Assembly: GCA_024758765.1 (NCBI GenBank)
Contig: CP101406.1
Span: 4,650,001-4,714,000, forward strand
Source: Mycobacterium sp. SVM_VP21
Lineage (GTDB): Bacteria; Actinomycetota; Actinomycetes; Mycobacteriales; Mycobacteriaceae
Length of the DNA stretch: 64,000 nucleotides
Direction of reading: 5' to 3'
This document shows, piece after piece, positions 1-9,625 of the stretch. Within the stretch, counting starts at the first letter, position 1, and every line of letters begins with the position of its first letter. The translations under genes were made by a program, and so were the position numbers. The notes under the pieces were generated by a model. That model was not told where the DNA came from. It searched no databases and was given only the letters and a program-made list of their open reading frames with translations.

Positions 1-781
1 CACCGGGCTGGCGACCGCCCGTGAAGACCTGAAGGTGTTCCTGATCACCGGTGACGGCGACGCGCTGTCGATCGGCGGCAACCACCTGATCCACACGCTG
101 CGACGCAACGTCAACATCACCATCCTGCTGTTCAACAACCGGATCTACGGCCTGACCAAGGGCCAGTATTCGCCGACCTCGGAGACCGGCAAGGTCACCA
201 AGTCGACGCCGTACGGTTCGCTGGACAACCCGTTCAACCCGATCTCGCTGGCCCTCGGCGCCGAGGCGACCTTCGTTGGGCGGGCCCTGGACTCCGACCG
301 CAAGGGCCTGACCGAGGTCCTGCAAGGTGCGATGGAGCACCGCGGCTCGGCGCTGGTGGAGATCCTGCAGGACTGCCCGGTGTTCAACGATGGCTCCTTC
401 GACCTGCTGCGCAAGGAAGGTGCGGAAAGCCGCATCATCAATGTCCGGCACGGCGAGCGCATCGTGTTCGGCGCCGAGGGGGAGTACTGCGTCATCAAGT
501 CCGGTTTCGGGCTCGAGGTCGCCAAGACCGCCGACGTCTCGGCCGACCAGATCGTGGTGCACGACGCCACCCAGGCCGACTCCTCGTACGCCTTCGCGCT
601 GTCGCGGCTCTCGGAGCAGGACCTGTCGCACTTCCCGATGGGCATTTTCCGCAAGGTCAGCAAGCCCACCTACGACGATCTGGCTCGTGCGCAGGTCGCC
701 GAGGCCCGGCAGTCGACCGCTAACGACACCGCCGCACTTCAGGCGCTGCTGCGTGGTCGCGACACCTGGACCGTGGACTGA
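1..781 (+). CDS. korB: 2-oxoglutarate ferredoxin oxidoreductase, beta subunit (3' part)
   Basis: The reading frame enters from the left edge (first full codon at 2) and ends in TGA at 781, leaving about 259 C-terminal residues. The thiamine-pyrophosphate-binding region of 2-oxoacid:ferredoxin oxidoreductase beta subunits is visible: GDGDALSIGGNH followed by LFNNRIYGLTKGQYSPTS, where the first GDG and the later NN act in Mg-TPP binding. With KorA the enzyme converts 2-oxoglutarate, CoA and ferredoxin to succinyl-CoA, an alternative TCA step in mycobacteria. KorB of M. tuberculosis is about 370 residues, so about 110 N-terminal residues lie outside the window. korA is expected just upstream. 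mobA follows after 15 bp in the same direction, as in M. tuberculosis (Rv2454c-Rv2453c). Confidence 0.93.
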   Translation, partial: TGLATAREDLKVFLITGDGDALSIGGNHLIHTLRRNVNITILLFNNRIYGLTKGQYSPTSETGKVTKSTPYGSLDNPFNPISLALGAEATFVGRALDSDRKGLTEVLQGAMEHRGSALVEILQDCPVFNDGSFDLLRKEGAESRIINVRHGERIVFGAEGEYCVIKSGFGLEVAKTADVSADQIVVHDATQADSSYAFALSRLSEQDLSHFPMGIFRKVSKPTYDDLARAQVAEARQSTANDTAALQALLRGRDTWTVD

Positions 782-796
782 GGCGAGTCTGAGGCC

Positions 797-1369
797 ATGA
801 CTGCCGGTCGGTTGGCCGGAGTCGTGCTGGCCGGCGGCGCCTCGCGCCGGATGGGCCGCGATAAGGCCACTCTGACCGTGCCGGGCCGCTTCGCCGGTTT
901 GACTCTGGTGGAACACCAGGTATCGGTGCTGGCGCAGCGTTGTGATCCCCTCTTCGTGGTGGCCGCCCAGGGCCAGGCGTTGCCCGATCTCGCTGCACAG
1001 GTGCTGCGCGACGCAGTGCCCGGGCTGGGTCCGTTGCCCGCGATCGGGCTGGGGTTGCATGCAGCGGCACAGGCCGGCGCCCCACGCGCCTTCGTCTGTG
1101 CGGTCGACATGCCTTTTCTGACAACGGATTTGATCGACGCGCTTACTTCTCCCGTGGCCGACGTCGTGCTGCCGCACGCTGATCGCGACCACTATCTGGC
1201 CGGGGTGTATCGCACCACGCTGGCCGACACCGTCGATTCCTTGGTCGCGTCCGGGGAACGCCGGGTGGGCGCGTTGATCGACGTGGCCGACGTCCGGCGG
1301 ATCATGCTGGCCGACGCGTCCCCGCTGGCCAATCTCAACTCTCCGGACGATCTCGCCGATCTGCGCTGA
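797..1369 (+). CDS. mobA: Molybdenum cofactor guanylyltransferase MobA
   Basis: The 190-residue cytosolic protein opens with the nucleotidyltransferase signature LAGGASRRMGRDKATL (residues about 11-26), typical of MobA, which joins GMP from GTP to molybdopterin to make the bis-MGD cofactor of DMSO-reductase-family enzymes. The conserved Asp for Mg-GTP is seen in CAVDMPFL near residue 103. Length and position after korB match M. tuberculosis Rv2453c. A likely client in this window is the molybdopterin oxidoreductase at 43128-45365. The ATG at 797 lies 15 bp after the korB stop, so the two are probably cotranscribed. Nothing looks broken. Confidence 0.9.
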   Translation: MTAGRLAGVVLAGGASRRMGRDKATLTVPGRFAGLTLVEHQVSVLAQRCDPLFVVAAQGQALPDLAAQVLRDAVPGLGPLPAIGLGLHAAAQAGAPRAFVCAVDMPFLTTDLIDALTSPVADVVLPHADRDHYLAGVYRTTLADTVDSLVASGERRVGALIDVADVRRIMLADASPLANLNSPDDLADLR

Positions 1370-1400
1370 GTCGCATAGCAGCAAATATGGTTTGTCGTTG

Positions 1401-1418
1401 CGAATAAAGCGTTATTCG
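1401..1418. repeat. AT-rich inverted repeat
   Basis: CGAATAA (1401-1407), loop AGCG, then TTATTCG (1412-1418): a perfect 7-bp stem made mostly of A/T pairs, unusual in a GC-rich genome. It starts 32 bp after the mobA stop. It has no U-tract and is too weak for a typical terminator, so an operator or a remnant of transferred DNA is equally possible. Confidence 0.45.
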
Positions 1419-1807
1419 GGGCGCACAGGTAATGAAATATATCGTCGTATTATCTGCGTGAGATACAAAAATTATTGGCGCGACGCGGAGTTTTCCACTC
1501 GGGGAGCTTGTTGTATGAGTCTGGAAACGCTTGTAGCGCAACGTAATTGGTTCGGGGCCTCGGGCGACGGTGGATGTTGAGACGAGCCGGATTGCAGCGC
1601 CTATTCCGCACGCGAAATTACGTGATGGTTCGGTAGAGGCGCAGCTTTCGCCTGCTTGACGCGCTGCGAGCAGTCCAGGCCCGATGACCTGCGACGAATG
1701 AGGTAGATGATGCTGCTGGGACCTCTGTAGCGGGCGATTCTCGGCTGAGGGGGCGATGAACCGTTCTCAAATTCCGGCATTTGCAGTGGTCCAGCCCACA
1801 AAAAACC

Positions 1808-1823
1808 CGTGATCTGACTCACG
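1808..1823. promoter_or_regulatory. CRP-like palindrome upstream of rpfE
   Basis: CGTGA (1808-1812), six bases, TCACG (1819-1823). The core GTGA-N6-TCAC matches the mycobacterial CRP (Rv3676) consensus TGTGA-N6-TCACA except at the outermost pair. It lies about 390 bp upstream of rpfE. CRP is known to regulate rpfA in M. tuberculosis; a role here is inference only, and the distance is long. Confidence 0.3.
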
Positions 1824-1899
1824 CTCATCGGCGCCGGCTGCTAGGTCGACAGAACACCGAAAGCGGGTGCTGACCTGCTATGACCATTCCCGACCGCAA

Positions 1900-1916
1900 C
1901 GTGATGGTTTCGTGAT
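1900..1916. promoter_or_regulatory. CGTGAT direct repeat with 11-bp period
   Basis: CGTGAT at 1900-1905 and again at 1911-1916, separated by five bases. Tandem half-sites with an 11-bp period are the form recognised by OmpR/PhoB-type regulators such as MtrA or PhoP. The half-site itself does not match a motif I can name with certainty. It lies about 295 bp upstream of the rpfE start. Confidence 0.25.
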
Positions 1917-2028
1917 CTAGCCGAAATATTCGCGTCATGCGGTTGGACTTGTCGTATGAACGTTTCGTAAGTTTCCTCTCGCCCTAATGCAAGGCAAACA
2001 AATTGAATCGACGGAACCGCGTGTGAGC

Positions 2029-2536
<508 letters not shown>

Positions 2537-2558
2537 CCATCCCTGTAGCGCTATCGAC

Positions 2559-2589
2559 GACGGCGCCGGGCGACCAGCCCGGCGCCGTC
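2559..2589 (+). terminator. GC-rich hairpin after rpfE
   Basis: Perfect 12-bp stem: arm 2559-2570 (GACGGCGCCGGG), 7-base loop, arm 2578-2589. No U-tract follows, which is common for mycobacterial terminators. It starts 23 bases after the rpfE stop and precedes the next gene, so it probably isolates rpfE. Confidence 0.7.
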
Positions 2590-2631
2590 GCCGTCGGATA
2601 GGGGCTCGGGCCGGCGAGTAGCGTCGGGCGC

Positions 2632-3888
2632 GTGCCTGACACGCCTCGTGAGCTCGACATCATCCTCTATGGGGCCACCGGTTTCGCCGGGAAGCTGACC
2701 GCCCAATACCTGGCCCGCGCCGGCGCAGCCGCCCGGATCGGGTTGGCCGGCCGCTCGGCGGAGCGGGTGCGCGAGGTCCGCGACGGTCTCGGATCGCCAG
2801 CCCAAGACTGGCCGATCGTGGTGGCCGACGCCGACAAGCCCGCAACCCTGGGGGCGATGGCGGCCCAGACCCGGGTGGTGATCACCACCGTGGGTCCCTA
2901 CACCCGTTATGGCATGCCCTTGGTCGCAGCCTGCGCTGCGGCCGGCACCGATTACGTCGACCTCACCGGCGAGACGCTGTTCGTGCGGGAGAGCATCGAC
3001 CGCTACCACAGGCAGGCCGCCGACAACCAAGCTCGCATCGTGCACGCCTGCGGCTTCGATTCCATCCCCTCGGACATGAGTGTGTACGCCTTGTATAGGG
3101 CTGCCTGCGACGACGGCACCGGGGATCTGCTAGACACCGACTTCGTTGTGCGGGGCGCCTCCGGTGGGGCGTCCGGCGGCACCCTCGCGACCATGATTGA
3201 GTTCCTCAGCGCCGCCGCCAACGACCCGAAGGCCCGACGCCAGCTGTCGGATCCCTACACGCTCAGCTCGGATCGGTCCGCCGAGCCGCGATTGGGCCCC
3301 GAGCCGGACCTGTCCTGGCGGCGGGGCCAAGACATCGCGCCGGAACTCGACGGAATCTGGACCGCCGGCTTCGCCATGGCACCTGTCAACACCCGCATCG
3401 TGCGGCGCAGCAACGGACTGCTGGACTGGGCCTACGGTCGCCGCTTCCGCTACGCCGAGCACATGAGCGTCGGCTCGTCGGCCGCGGCACCTGCACTGTC
3501 TGGACTGGCCACTGGAATGGGCAAGGCGACCTTCGGGGTCGGCGGCCACCTCTTGCGGCTGGTGCCGGCCGGATTGCTGGAACGGGTGTTGCCCAAGCCG
3601 GGCACCGGCCCCAGCCGGAGCCGTCGCGAGAACGGCTACTACCGCATCGAGACCTACACGACCACGAGCAGCGGGGCCCGCTACCGGGCCGACATGGCGC
3701 AGCGGGGCGACCCCGGCTACCAGGCCACCTCGGTGCTGTTGGGCGAGAGCGCGCTGGCGCTGGCGCTGGACCGCGACGCACTGTCGGACCACTACGGCGT
3801 GCTCACCCCGGCGGCCGCGATGGGCGATGTGCTGCTGGCCAGACTGCCCGCAGCGGGTGTGACGCTCGAGGTTTGTCGGCTGCGCTGA
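2632..3888 (+). CDS. Saccharopine dehydrogenase-like NAD(P)-binding protein (trans-acting enoyl reductase family)
   Basis: The 418-residue protein, with a GTG start, has an N-terminal Rossmann motif YGATGFAGKLTAQYL (residues about 14-28). Next come TTVGPYTRYG and VDLTGE segments typical of the saccharopine-dehydrogenase superfamily that includes the mycobacterial trans-acting enoyl reductase Rv2953. A hydrophobic stretch near residues 285-315 (GLATGMGKATFGVGGHLLRL) suggests membrane association, as in that family. The closest positional relative is M. tuberculosis Rv2449c, also between rpfE and valS. It is unlikely to be a lysine-pathway saccharopine dehydrogenase; a lipid-modifying reductase is the better guess. 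The substrate is unknown. The gene is complete, with no frameshift visible. Confidence 0.8.
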   Translation: MPDTPRELDIILYGATGFAGKLTAQYLARAGAAARIGLAGRSAERVREVRDGLGSPAQDWPIVVADADKPATLGAMAAQTRVVITTVGPYTRYGMPLVAACAAAGTDYVDLTGETLFVRESIDRYHRQAADNQARIVHACGFDSIPSDMSVYALYRAACDDGTGDLLDTDFVVRGASGGASGGTLATMIEFLSAAANDPKARRQLSDPYTLSSDRSAEPRLGPEPDLSWRRGQDIAPELDGIWTAGFAMAPVNTRIVRRSNGLLDWAYGRRFRYAEHMSVGSSAAAPALSGLATGMGKATFGVGGHLLRLVPAGLLERVLPKPGTGPSRSRRENGYYRIETYTTTSSGARYRADMAQRGDPGYQATSVLLGESALALALDRDALSDHYGVLTPAAAMGDVLLARLPAAGVTLEVCRLR

Positions 3889-3929
3889 CCGGGGCTCAAT
3901 TGGCCGGTGCCGGGCACTGATCTTTCCGC

Positions 3930-3961
3930 TAATGTCGTTTTCGACCGCTGCTCCTAGCAGC
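3930..3961 (+). promoter_or_regulatory. Possible promoter and hairpin ahead of the DUF937 gene
   Basis: A TAATGT hexamer at 3930-3935 fits the mycobacterial -10 form TANNNT. It is followed by a small palindrome GCTGCT-CCT-AGCAGC (3947-3961) just before the ribosome site GAAGGTGGA. No clear -35 is seen. The gene is 98 bp from its upstream neighbour, so a separate promoter is plausible. Confidence 0.35.
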
Positions 3962-3986
3962 ACCCAGCAACGAAGGTGGAATCATC

Positions 3987-4571
3987 ATGGCCGGCCTCGA
4001 CGATCTCTTCGCTCAGATCCCCATCCAGGACATCGCTAACCAGCTCGGCGCTGACTCGGGTGAAGTGGACAGCACCATTCGGACCCTGGTGCCGGTACTG
4101 GTCGGCGGGTTGAGCCAGAACGCCCAAGACCCGAGCCAGGCCGACAGCATCGTCAACACCGCCGCCACCTTCGCCGCCCAGGGGCTGCTGGACAACGCGT
4201 TCGGTGCCAGCCAGTCCGAAGGCCAGCAGGTGATCTCCACCATCTTCGGCGGCAACAACACCAGCGAGGTCGCCTCGGCACTGTCGGGTGCCGGAGCGGG
4301 CAACAACGACCTGCTGCAGAAGCTGCTGCCGATCATCGCGCCGATCGTGCTCGCCTACATCGGCAAGCAACTGACCGGCCAGAAGGCCGAGCCGGCCCAG
4401 CAGCAGGCCTCCGGTGGCGGTCTCGGTGACGTCCTGGGCAGCATCCTGGGTGGTGCAGCCGGCGGCGGAGGCAACAAGTCGATGGGCAGCATCCTGGGCA
4501 ACGCGCTGGGCGGCAAGACCGGGGAGGCGATCGGCGGAATCCTCGGCGGGCTGCTCGGCGGTAAGAAGTAG
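3987..4571 (+). CDS. DUF937 domain protein with glycine-rich tail
   Basis: The 194-residue protein has an N-terminal DUF937-type helical domain (residues about 1-130). It begins AGLDDLFAQIPIQDIANQLG and contains the recurrent VPVLVGGLSQNA and FGGNNTSEVASALS elements of that family (YidB-like). The C-terminal 60 residues are a low-complexity Gly/Leu-rich region with repeats such as GSILGGAAGGGG and GGILGGLLGGKK. There is no signal peptide. The biochemical function of the family is unknown. The gene sits between the Rv2449c-like gene and valS and has its own strong terminator, so it looks monocistronic. Start and ribosome site (GAAGGTGGAATCATC before ATG) are good. Confidence 0.8.
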   Translation: MAGLDDLFAQIPIQDIANQLGADSGEVDSTIRTLVPVLVGGLSQNAQDPSQADSIVNTAATFAAQGLLDNAFGASQSEGQQVISTIFGGNNTSEVASALSGAGAGNNDLLQKLLPIIAPIVLAYIGKQLTGQKAEPAQQQASGGGLGDVLGSILGGAAGGGGNKSMGSILGNALGGKTGEAIGGILGGLLGGKK

Positions 4572-4582
4572 CTCGTCAGCAC

Positions 4583-4615
4583 AAAGCCCTCGGACCGACC
4601 AGGTCCGGGGGCTTT
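4583..4615 (+). terminator. Intrinsic-type terminator after the DUF937 gene
   Basis: A 14-bp stem (4583-4596 with 4602-4615, one T-G wobble) and a 5-base loop, beginning AAAGCCC and ending GGGCTTT. The distal arm ends in three T. It separates the DUF937 gene from the valS promoter 24 bp further on. Confidence 0.8.
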
Positions 4616-4651
4616 GGCGTCTCTCGGGCAGTCATTCCTAGAATCAAGCGG
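4614..4651 (+). promoter_or_regulatory. valS promoter, probably leaderless
   Basis: TAGAAT at 4639-4644 is a near-consensus -10, with six bases between it and the GTG start at 4651. In mycobacteria this spacing usually gives an mRNA that begins at the start codon. A weak TTGGCG at 4614-4619 could be the -35. There is no Shine-Dalgarno sequence before the GTG, which fits leaderless translation. Confidence 0.6.
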
Positions 4652-7290
4652 TGACTGACACTTCCAACGCCGCCAACGCCGATCACCTGCCCAAGTCATG
4701 GGAGCCGGGTGCGGTAGAGGACGCGATCTACCAGCGTTGGGTGGATGCCGGCTACTTCACCGCTGATCCCACCAGCGACAAGCCCGGCTACTCGATCGTG
4801 CTGCCCCCGCCGAACGTCACCGGCAGCCTGCACATGGGCCACGCGCTTGACCACACCCTGATGGACGTGTTGACCCGTCGCAAGCGGATGCAGGGCTACG
4901 AGGTGTTGTGGCTGCCCGGCATGGACCACGCCGGCATCGCCACCCAGAGCGTGGTGGAACGCCAGCTCGCCGTCGACGGCAAGACAAAAGAAGACTTCGG
5001 CCGCGAACTGTTCATCGAGAAGGTGTGGGACTGGAAGAGGGAGTCGGGCGGCACCATCGGGGGCCAGATGCGCCGCCTCGGCGACGGCGTGGACTGGAGT
5101 CGCGAACGCTTCACCATGGATGACGGCCTGTCGCGGGCGGTCCGCACCATCTTCAAGCGGCTCTACGATGCGGGGCTGATCTACCAGGCCGAACGACTGG
5201 TCAACTGGTCGCCCGTGCTGGAGACCGCGATCAGCGATCTTGAGGTCAAGTACGACGACATCGAGGGCGAGCTGGTGTCGTTCCGGTACGGCTCGCTCGA
5301 TGACACCGAGCCCCACATCGTGGTGGCCACCACCCGGCTGGAGACCATGCTCGGTGACACGGCGATCGCGGTGCATCCCGACGACGACCGGTACCGCGAC
5401 CTGGTGGGCAGCTCACTGCCACACCCGTTCTCCGACCGGCAGATCGCCGTGGTTGCCGACGCACACGTGGACCCCGAATTCGGCACCGGCGCGGTCAAGG
5501 TCACGCCCGCCCACGATCCCAACGACTTCGAGATCGGTCTGCGCCACCGGCTGGACATGCCGACGATCCTGGACAAACGCGCCCGGATCACCGGCACCGG
5601 AACACAGTTCGACGGCATGGACCGCTTCGAGGCGCGCGTCGCGGTGCGCGAAGCGCTGGCCGCGCAAGGCCGCATCGTGGCCGAAAAGCGGCCCTACCTG
5701 CACAGTGTCGGGCATTCCGAGCGTAGCGGTGAGGTCATAGAGCCGCGGCTGTCCATGCAGTGGTGGGTCGACGTCTCCTCGCTGGCCAAGGCCGCCGGTG
5801 ACGCGGTTCGCGACGGCGACACCGTCATCCATCCGAAGAGCCTGGAGCCGCGCTGGTTCGCCTGGGTCGACGATATGCACGACTGGTGTATCTCGCGGCA
5901 GCTGTGGTGGGGGCATCGCATCCCGATTTGGCACGGGCCCAACGGCGAAAAGGTTTGCGTCGGACCGGATGAGACCCCGCCTGAGGGCTGGGAGCAGGAC
6001 CCCGACGTGCTGGACACTTGGTTCTCCTCGGCGCTGTGGCCGTTCTCCACGATGGGCTGGCCAGACGCCACGCCGGAGCTGGAGAAGTTCTATCCCACCA
6101 GCGTCTTGGTGACCGGCTACGACATCTTGTTCTTCTGGGTGGCTCGGATGATGATGTTCGGCACCTTCGTCGGTGGCGACGCTGCGCTGCCCGACGCCCA
6201 TGTTCCGTTCCGTAACGTGTTCTTGCACGGCCTGATCCGCGACGAGCACGGCCGCAAAATGAGCAAGTCCAAGGGCAACGGGATCGATCCACTGGACTGG
6301 GTGGAGACGTTCGGCGCCGATGCCCTGCGGTTCACCCTGGCCCGCGGCGCCGGCCCCGGCAGCGACCTCTCGATCGGAGAGGACCACGCCCGTGCGTCGC
6401 GCAACTTCGTCACCAAGCTGTTCAACGCGACCCGATTCGCGCTGATGAACGGCGCCTCGCTGGCGCCATTGCCGAGCATCGATGAGCTGACCGATGCCGA
6501 CCGCTGGATCCTGGGTCGCCTGGAAGAGGTTCGCGCCGAAGTGGATTCGGCGTTCGAGGGCTACGAGTTCGGGCGGGCCTGCGAGGCGCTGTACCACTTC
6601 GCCTGGGACGAATTCTGCGACTGGTACGTCGAATTGGCCAAGACGCAGCTGGGGCAGGGACTGACCCACACCACGGCCGTGCTCGCGGCGGTGCTGGACA
6701 GCCTGTTGCGACTGTTGCACCCGGTGATCCCGTTCGTCACCGAAACCCTGTGGCAGGAGCTCACCGGTGCAGAGTCTCTGGTGATCGCGGACTGGCCGGC
6801 CCCGTCGGGCATCGCCTTGGACAAGGTTGCCGCGCAACGGATCACTGACATGCAGAAGCTGGTGACCGAGGTGCGTCGCTTCCGCAGCGACCAGGGTCTG
6901 CGCGACCGGCAGAAGGTCTCGGCCCGGTTGACCGGCATCGACGACGCCGACCTGGCCACCCAGGTGGCCGCGGTGGCCTCCCAGGCCTGGCTGACCGAAC
7001 CGGGGGAGGGCTTCGCGCCGTCGGCCACCGTCGAGGTGCGACTGACTCGCGGCACCGTCGTCGTCGAACTGGACACCTCCGGGACCGTCGACGTCGTCGC
7101 CGAACGCCGCCGCCTGGAAAAGGACCTGGCCACGGCGCGCAAGGACCTCGATGCCACTTCGGCGAAGCTGGGCAACGCCGAGTTCCTGGGCAAGGCACCT
7201 GAGGCTGTGATCGAGAAGATCCGGGCCCGCCAACAGCTGGCCCGCGACGAGGTGGAGCGCATCACCGCGCGTCTGGCAGGCCTGGCGTGA
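4651..7290 (+). CDS. valS: Valyl-tRNA synthetase
   Basis: The 879-residue class I aminoacyl-tRNA synthetase attaches valine to tRNA-Val in the cytosol. The HIGH motif appears as HMGHALDH (residues about 53-60), the KMSKS loop is intact as [10 protein letters not shown] (near residue 534), and the CP1 editing domain lies between them. The C-terminal 60 residues form a coiled coil ([19 protein letters not shown]), as in other ValS. Length is normal for actinobacteria (M. tuberculosis 876). The GTG start lies directly downstream of a -10 box. It heads a tight cluster with folC, DUF4233 and ndk, each overlapping or close to the next, as in M. tuberculosis Rv2448c-Rv2445c. Confidence 0.97.
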   Translation: MTDTSNAANADHLPKSWEPGAVEDAIYQRWVDAGYFTADPTSDKPGYSIVLPPPNVTGSLHMGHALDHTLMDVLTRRKRMQGYEVLWLPGMDHAGIATQSVVERQLAVDGKTKEDFGRELFIEKVWDWKRESGGTIGGQMRRLGDGVDWSRERFTMDDGLSRAVRTIFKRLYDAGLIYQAERLVNWSPVLETAISDLEVKYDDIEGELVSFRYGSLDDTEPHIVVATTRLETMLGDTAIAVHPDDDRYRDLVGSSLPHPFSDRQIAVVADAHVDPEFGTGAVKVTPAHDPNDFEIGLRHRLDMPTILDKRARITGTGTQFDGMDRFEARVAVREALAAQGRIVAEKRPYLHSVGHSERSGEVIEPRLSMQWWVDVSSLAKAAGDAVRDGDTVIHPKSLEPRWFAWVDDMHDWCISRQLWWGHRIPIWHGPNGEKVCVGPDETPPEGWEQDPDVLDTWFSSALWPFSTMGWPDATPELEKFYPTSVLVTGYDILFFWVARMMMFGTFVGGDAALPDAHVPFRNVFLHGLIRDEHGRKMSKSKGNGIDPLDWVETFGADALRFTLARGAGPGSDLSIGEDHARASRNFVTKLFNATRFALMNGASLAPLPSIDELTDADRWILGRLEEVRAEVDSAFEGYEFGRACEALYHFAWDEFCDWYVELAKTQLGQGLTHTTAVLAAVLDSLLRLLHPVIPFVTETLWQELTGAESLVIADWPAPSGIALDKVAAQRITDMQKLVTEVRRFRSDQGLRDRQKVSARLTGIDDADLATQVAAVASQAWLTEPGEGFAPSATVEVRLTRGTVVVELDTSGTVDVVAERRRLEKDLATARKDLDATSAKLGNAEFLGKAPEAVIEKIRARQQLARDEVERITARLAGLA

Positions 7291-8702
7291 CCGATCAACC
7301 GATCGGCACCTCTGAGCCCACTCCGGACGAGATCGCGGCACTGCTCCAGGTCGAGCACCTGCTTGATCAGCGGTGGGGTGAGTCCAAGATCGAGCCGAGC
7401 CTGACCCGCATCAACGCCTTACTGGAACTGCTCGGCTCGCCGCAGCGCAGTTACCCGTCCATCCACGTCGCCGGCACCAACGGCAAGACCTCGGTGGTGC
7501 GGATGATCGACGCGCTGCTGACGGCGTTCAGCCGCCGCACCGGGCGCACCACCAGCCCGCATCTGCAGTCGGCGGTCGAGCGCATTGCGATCGACGGCCA
7601 ACCGATCAGCCCGGCGCGCTATGTGGAGACTTACGCCGAGATCGAGCCCTTCGTGCAGATGGTCGATGCGTCCTCGCAGGCCGACGGCGGGCCGGCCATG
7701 AGCAAGTTCGAGGTGCTCACCGGGATGGCGTTCGCGGCGTTCGCCGACGCCCCAGTCGACGTCGCCATTGTGGAAGTCGGACTGGGCGGCCGCTGGGACG
7801 CCACCAACGTCGTCGATGCTCCGGTCGCCGTCATCACCCCCATCGGCATCGACCACGTCGACTACCTCGGTGAGGACATCGCCGGGATCGCCGCGGAGAA
7901 GGCCGGCATCATTCACCGCTCCTCGGACGAACTGACCGACACCGTGGCGGTGATCGCCCGCCAGCTGCCCGAGGTGATGGAGGTGTTGCTGGCGCAGTCG
8001 GTGCGCGCCGACGCCGCGGTGGCACGGGAGACCTCGGAGTTCGCGGTGCGCACTCGCCAACTCGCGGTCGGCGGGCAGGTGCTGGAACTGCAGGGCTTGG
8101 GCGGGGTGTACTCCGATATCTTTCTGCCGCTGCACGGCGAGCATCAGGCCCACAACGCGGTGCTGGCGCTGGCAGCGGTGGAGGCGTTCTTCGGGGCCGG
8201 CGCCGAGCGTCAGCTCGACGTCGAGACCGTTCGGGCGGGGTTCGCCGCGGTGCGCAGCCCGGGCCGACTGGAGCGGATGCGCAGTTCGCCCACGGTGTTC
8301 ATCGACGCCGCGCACAACCCGGCCGGCGCCGCCGTGTTGGCCCAGGCCCTGGACGAGGATTTCGACTTCCGGTATCTGGTCGGTGTGGTCAGCGTGCTCG
8401 GTGACAAGGACGTCGACGGCATTTTGGCAGCCCTGGAACCGGCCTTCGATCGAATTGTGGTGACCCATAACGGTTCTCCGCGTGCGCTGGACGTCGAGAC
8501 TCTCACCGTGGCAGCAGCGCGGTGGTTCGGTGACGAGCGAGTGGTCACCACCGAAACGCTCGAGGATGCAATCGACACCGCCACGGCACTGGTCGACGAG
8601 TACGACTCCGAGGGAGACGCGTCCGGGGCCGGGATCGTCATCACCGGCTCGGTAGTCACTGCCGGCGCTGCTCGCTCTCTGTTCGGGAAGGACCCGGCAT
8701 GA
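7287..8702 (+). CDS. folC: Folylpolyglutamate/dihydrofolate synthase
   Basis: The 471-residue bifunctional Mur-ligase-family enzyme makes dihydrofolate from dihydropteroate plus glutamate and adds further glutamates to folates. The ATP P-loop is [11 protein letters not shown] (residues about 63-73). [13 protein letters not shown] (near 162-174) carries the folate/Mg-binding region, and DAAHNPAG (about 340-347) is the conserved C-terminal domain motif. The GTG start overlaps the valS stop by 4 bp (GTGA), indicating translational coupling. Length matches the mycobacterial family (M. tuberculosis 487). No defects are seen. Confidence 0.95.
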   Translation: MTDQPIGTSEPTPDEIAALLQVEHLLDQRWGESKIEPSLTRINALLELLGSPQRSYPSIHVAGTNGKTSVVRMIDALLTAFSRRTGRTTSPHLQSAVERIAIDGQPISPARYVETYAEIEPFVQMVDASSQADGGPAMSKFEVLTGMAFAAFADAPVDVAIVEVGLGGRWDATNVVDAPVAVITPIGIDHVDYLGEDIAGIAAEKAGIIHRSSDELTDTVAVIARQLPEVMEVLLAQSVRADAAVARETSEFAVRTRQLAVGGQVLELQGLGGVYSDIFLPLHGEHQAHNAVLALAAVEAFFGAGAERQLDVETVRAGFAAVRSPGRLERMRSSPTVFIDAAHNPAGAAVLAQALDEDFDFRYLVGVVSVLGDKDVDGILAALEPAFDRIVVTHNGSPRALDVETLTVAAARWFGDERVVTTETLEDAIDTATALVDEYDSEGDASGAGIVITGSVVTAGAARSLFGKDPA

Positions 8703-9049
8703 CCCAACAGCCTGATGCTCCCGACCCGTGGCGGGGTTTTCGCGGCGTGATGGCCGCAACGCTGATACTCGAGGCCATCACGGTGCTGCTGGCGCTGCCG
8801 GTGGTCAGCGTCGTCGGCGGCGGTCTGACACCGTTCTCGCTGGCATATCTGCTCGGCCTGGCGCTGGTGTTGCTGCTGTTCGCTGGTATCCAGGGCCGCA
8901 GCTGGGCGATCTGGGCCAACCTGGCGCTGCAGCCGGTGCTGGTGGCCGGGTTCGCGATTTACCCCGGCGTGGGCATCATGGGCCTGGTGTTCACCGCGGC
9001 GTGGGCGCTGATCGCCTATTTCCGTGCCGTGGTCCTGCGACGCTCGTGA
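8699..9049 (+). CDS. DUF4233 membrane protein
   Basis: A 116-residue hydrophobic protein with about four predicted membrane segments: [52 protein letters not shown] and [15 protein letters not shown]. It starts with ATG overlapping the folC stop (ATGA), so it is translationally coupled to it. The equivalent M. tuberculosis gene, Rv2446c, belongs to the DUF4233 family, which is consistently found next to folC in actinobacteria. Function is unknown; a role in folate or envelope physiology is only inferred from position. Confidence 0.85.
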   Translation: MTQQPDAPDPWRGFRGVMAATLILEAITVLLALPVVSVVGGGLTPFSLAYLLGLALVLLLFAGIQGRSWAIWANLALQPVLVAGFAIYPGVGIMGLVFTAAWALIAYFRAVVLRRS

Positions 9050-9134
9050 CGGAACCGGCGACCGGGCCGGTACGCTATCGCCCGTGCCGCTGGCGATGAT
9101 GCAGGGCGGAACGATGGAAGAGGAGCGGCGCTGC

Positions 9135-9581
9135 ATGACTGAGCGGACTTTGGTGCTGATCAAGCCGGACGGCGTGAACCGTCGGCTGGTGGGCGAGATC
9201 ATCAACCGCATCGAGAAGAAGGGGCTGACGTTGGCGGCCCTGGAGCTGCGGCCGGTGCAGCAGGCCGTGGCCCGGCAGCACTACGCCGAGCACGACGGCA
9301 AGGCGTTCTTCGCCTCGCTGCTGGACTTCATCACCTCAGGTCCCGTGGTCGCCGCCGTGGTCGAAGGACCGCGCGCGATCGAGGCGTTCCGGCAGCTCGC
9401 CGGCGGCACCGACCCGGTGGCCAAGGCCACCCCGGGCACCATCCGCGGCGACTTCGGTCTGGAGACCCAGTTCAACCTGGTGCACGGCTCGGACTCGCCG
9501 GAGTCGGCCGAGCGTGAGATCGCGCTGTGGTTCCCCGACCTGAAGCCGTCGGCGCCGACGGCCCCCATGACGCTGGCCTGA
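9135..9581 (+). CDS. ndk: Nucleoside diphosphate kinase
   Basis: I chose the ATG at 9135, giving 148 residues that begin [14 protein letters not shown] as in all Ndk. An upstream in-frame start at 9024 would add 37 residues overlapping the DUF4233 gene and is not credible. AGAGGAG at 9119-9125 serves as ribosome site. The phosphoryl-accepting histidine is His117 in [12 protein letters not shown], the same number as in M. tuberculosis Ndk. The enzyme transfers phosphate from ATP to other (d)NDPs, balancing nucleotide pools. The C-terminus is about 12 residues longer than the 136-residue M. tuberculosis protein (tail [13 protein letters not shown]). Confidence 0.96.
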   Translation: MTERTLVLIKPDGVNRRLVGEIINRIEKKGLTLAALELRPVQQAVARQHYAEHDGKAFFASLLDFITSGPVVAAVVEGPRAIEAFRQLAGGTDPVAKATPGTIRGDFGLETQFNLVHGSDSPESAEREIALWFPDLKPSAPTAPMTLA

Positions 9582-9625
9582 CATCGGAGTTAGCGCCTTT
9601 CGTCCGGCCCCTGTGGATTGTGTGG

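Larger units (their letters stand above)
1370..2028. other. Long AT-rich intergenic region without a convincing gene
   Basis: This gene-free stretch between mobA and rpfE includes a segment (about 1371-1480) that I count by eye at about 41% GC, against a neighbourhood well above 60%. Several short ORFs exist on both strands (60-75 codons) but none has recognisable domains, a good ribosome site or mycobacterial codon bias, so I do not call them. Visible signals are an AT-rich hairpin at 1401-1418, a GTGA-N6-TCAC palindrome at 1808-1823 and a CGTGAT direct repeat at 1900-1916. M. tuberculosis carries two small hypothetical genes (Rv2452c, Rv2451) in the equivalent place, so decayed or displaced genes are possible. 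Confidence 0.6.

Noticed and set aside
5413..7341. 642-codon open frame antisense to valS
   Set aside because: Shadow of the valS frame; composition is His/Gln/Arg-rich without recognisable domains.
9024..9134. Longer ndk start giving 185 residues
   Set aside because: It overlaps the DUF4233 gene, lacks a ribosome site, and the conserved Ndk N-terminus begins at 9135.
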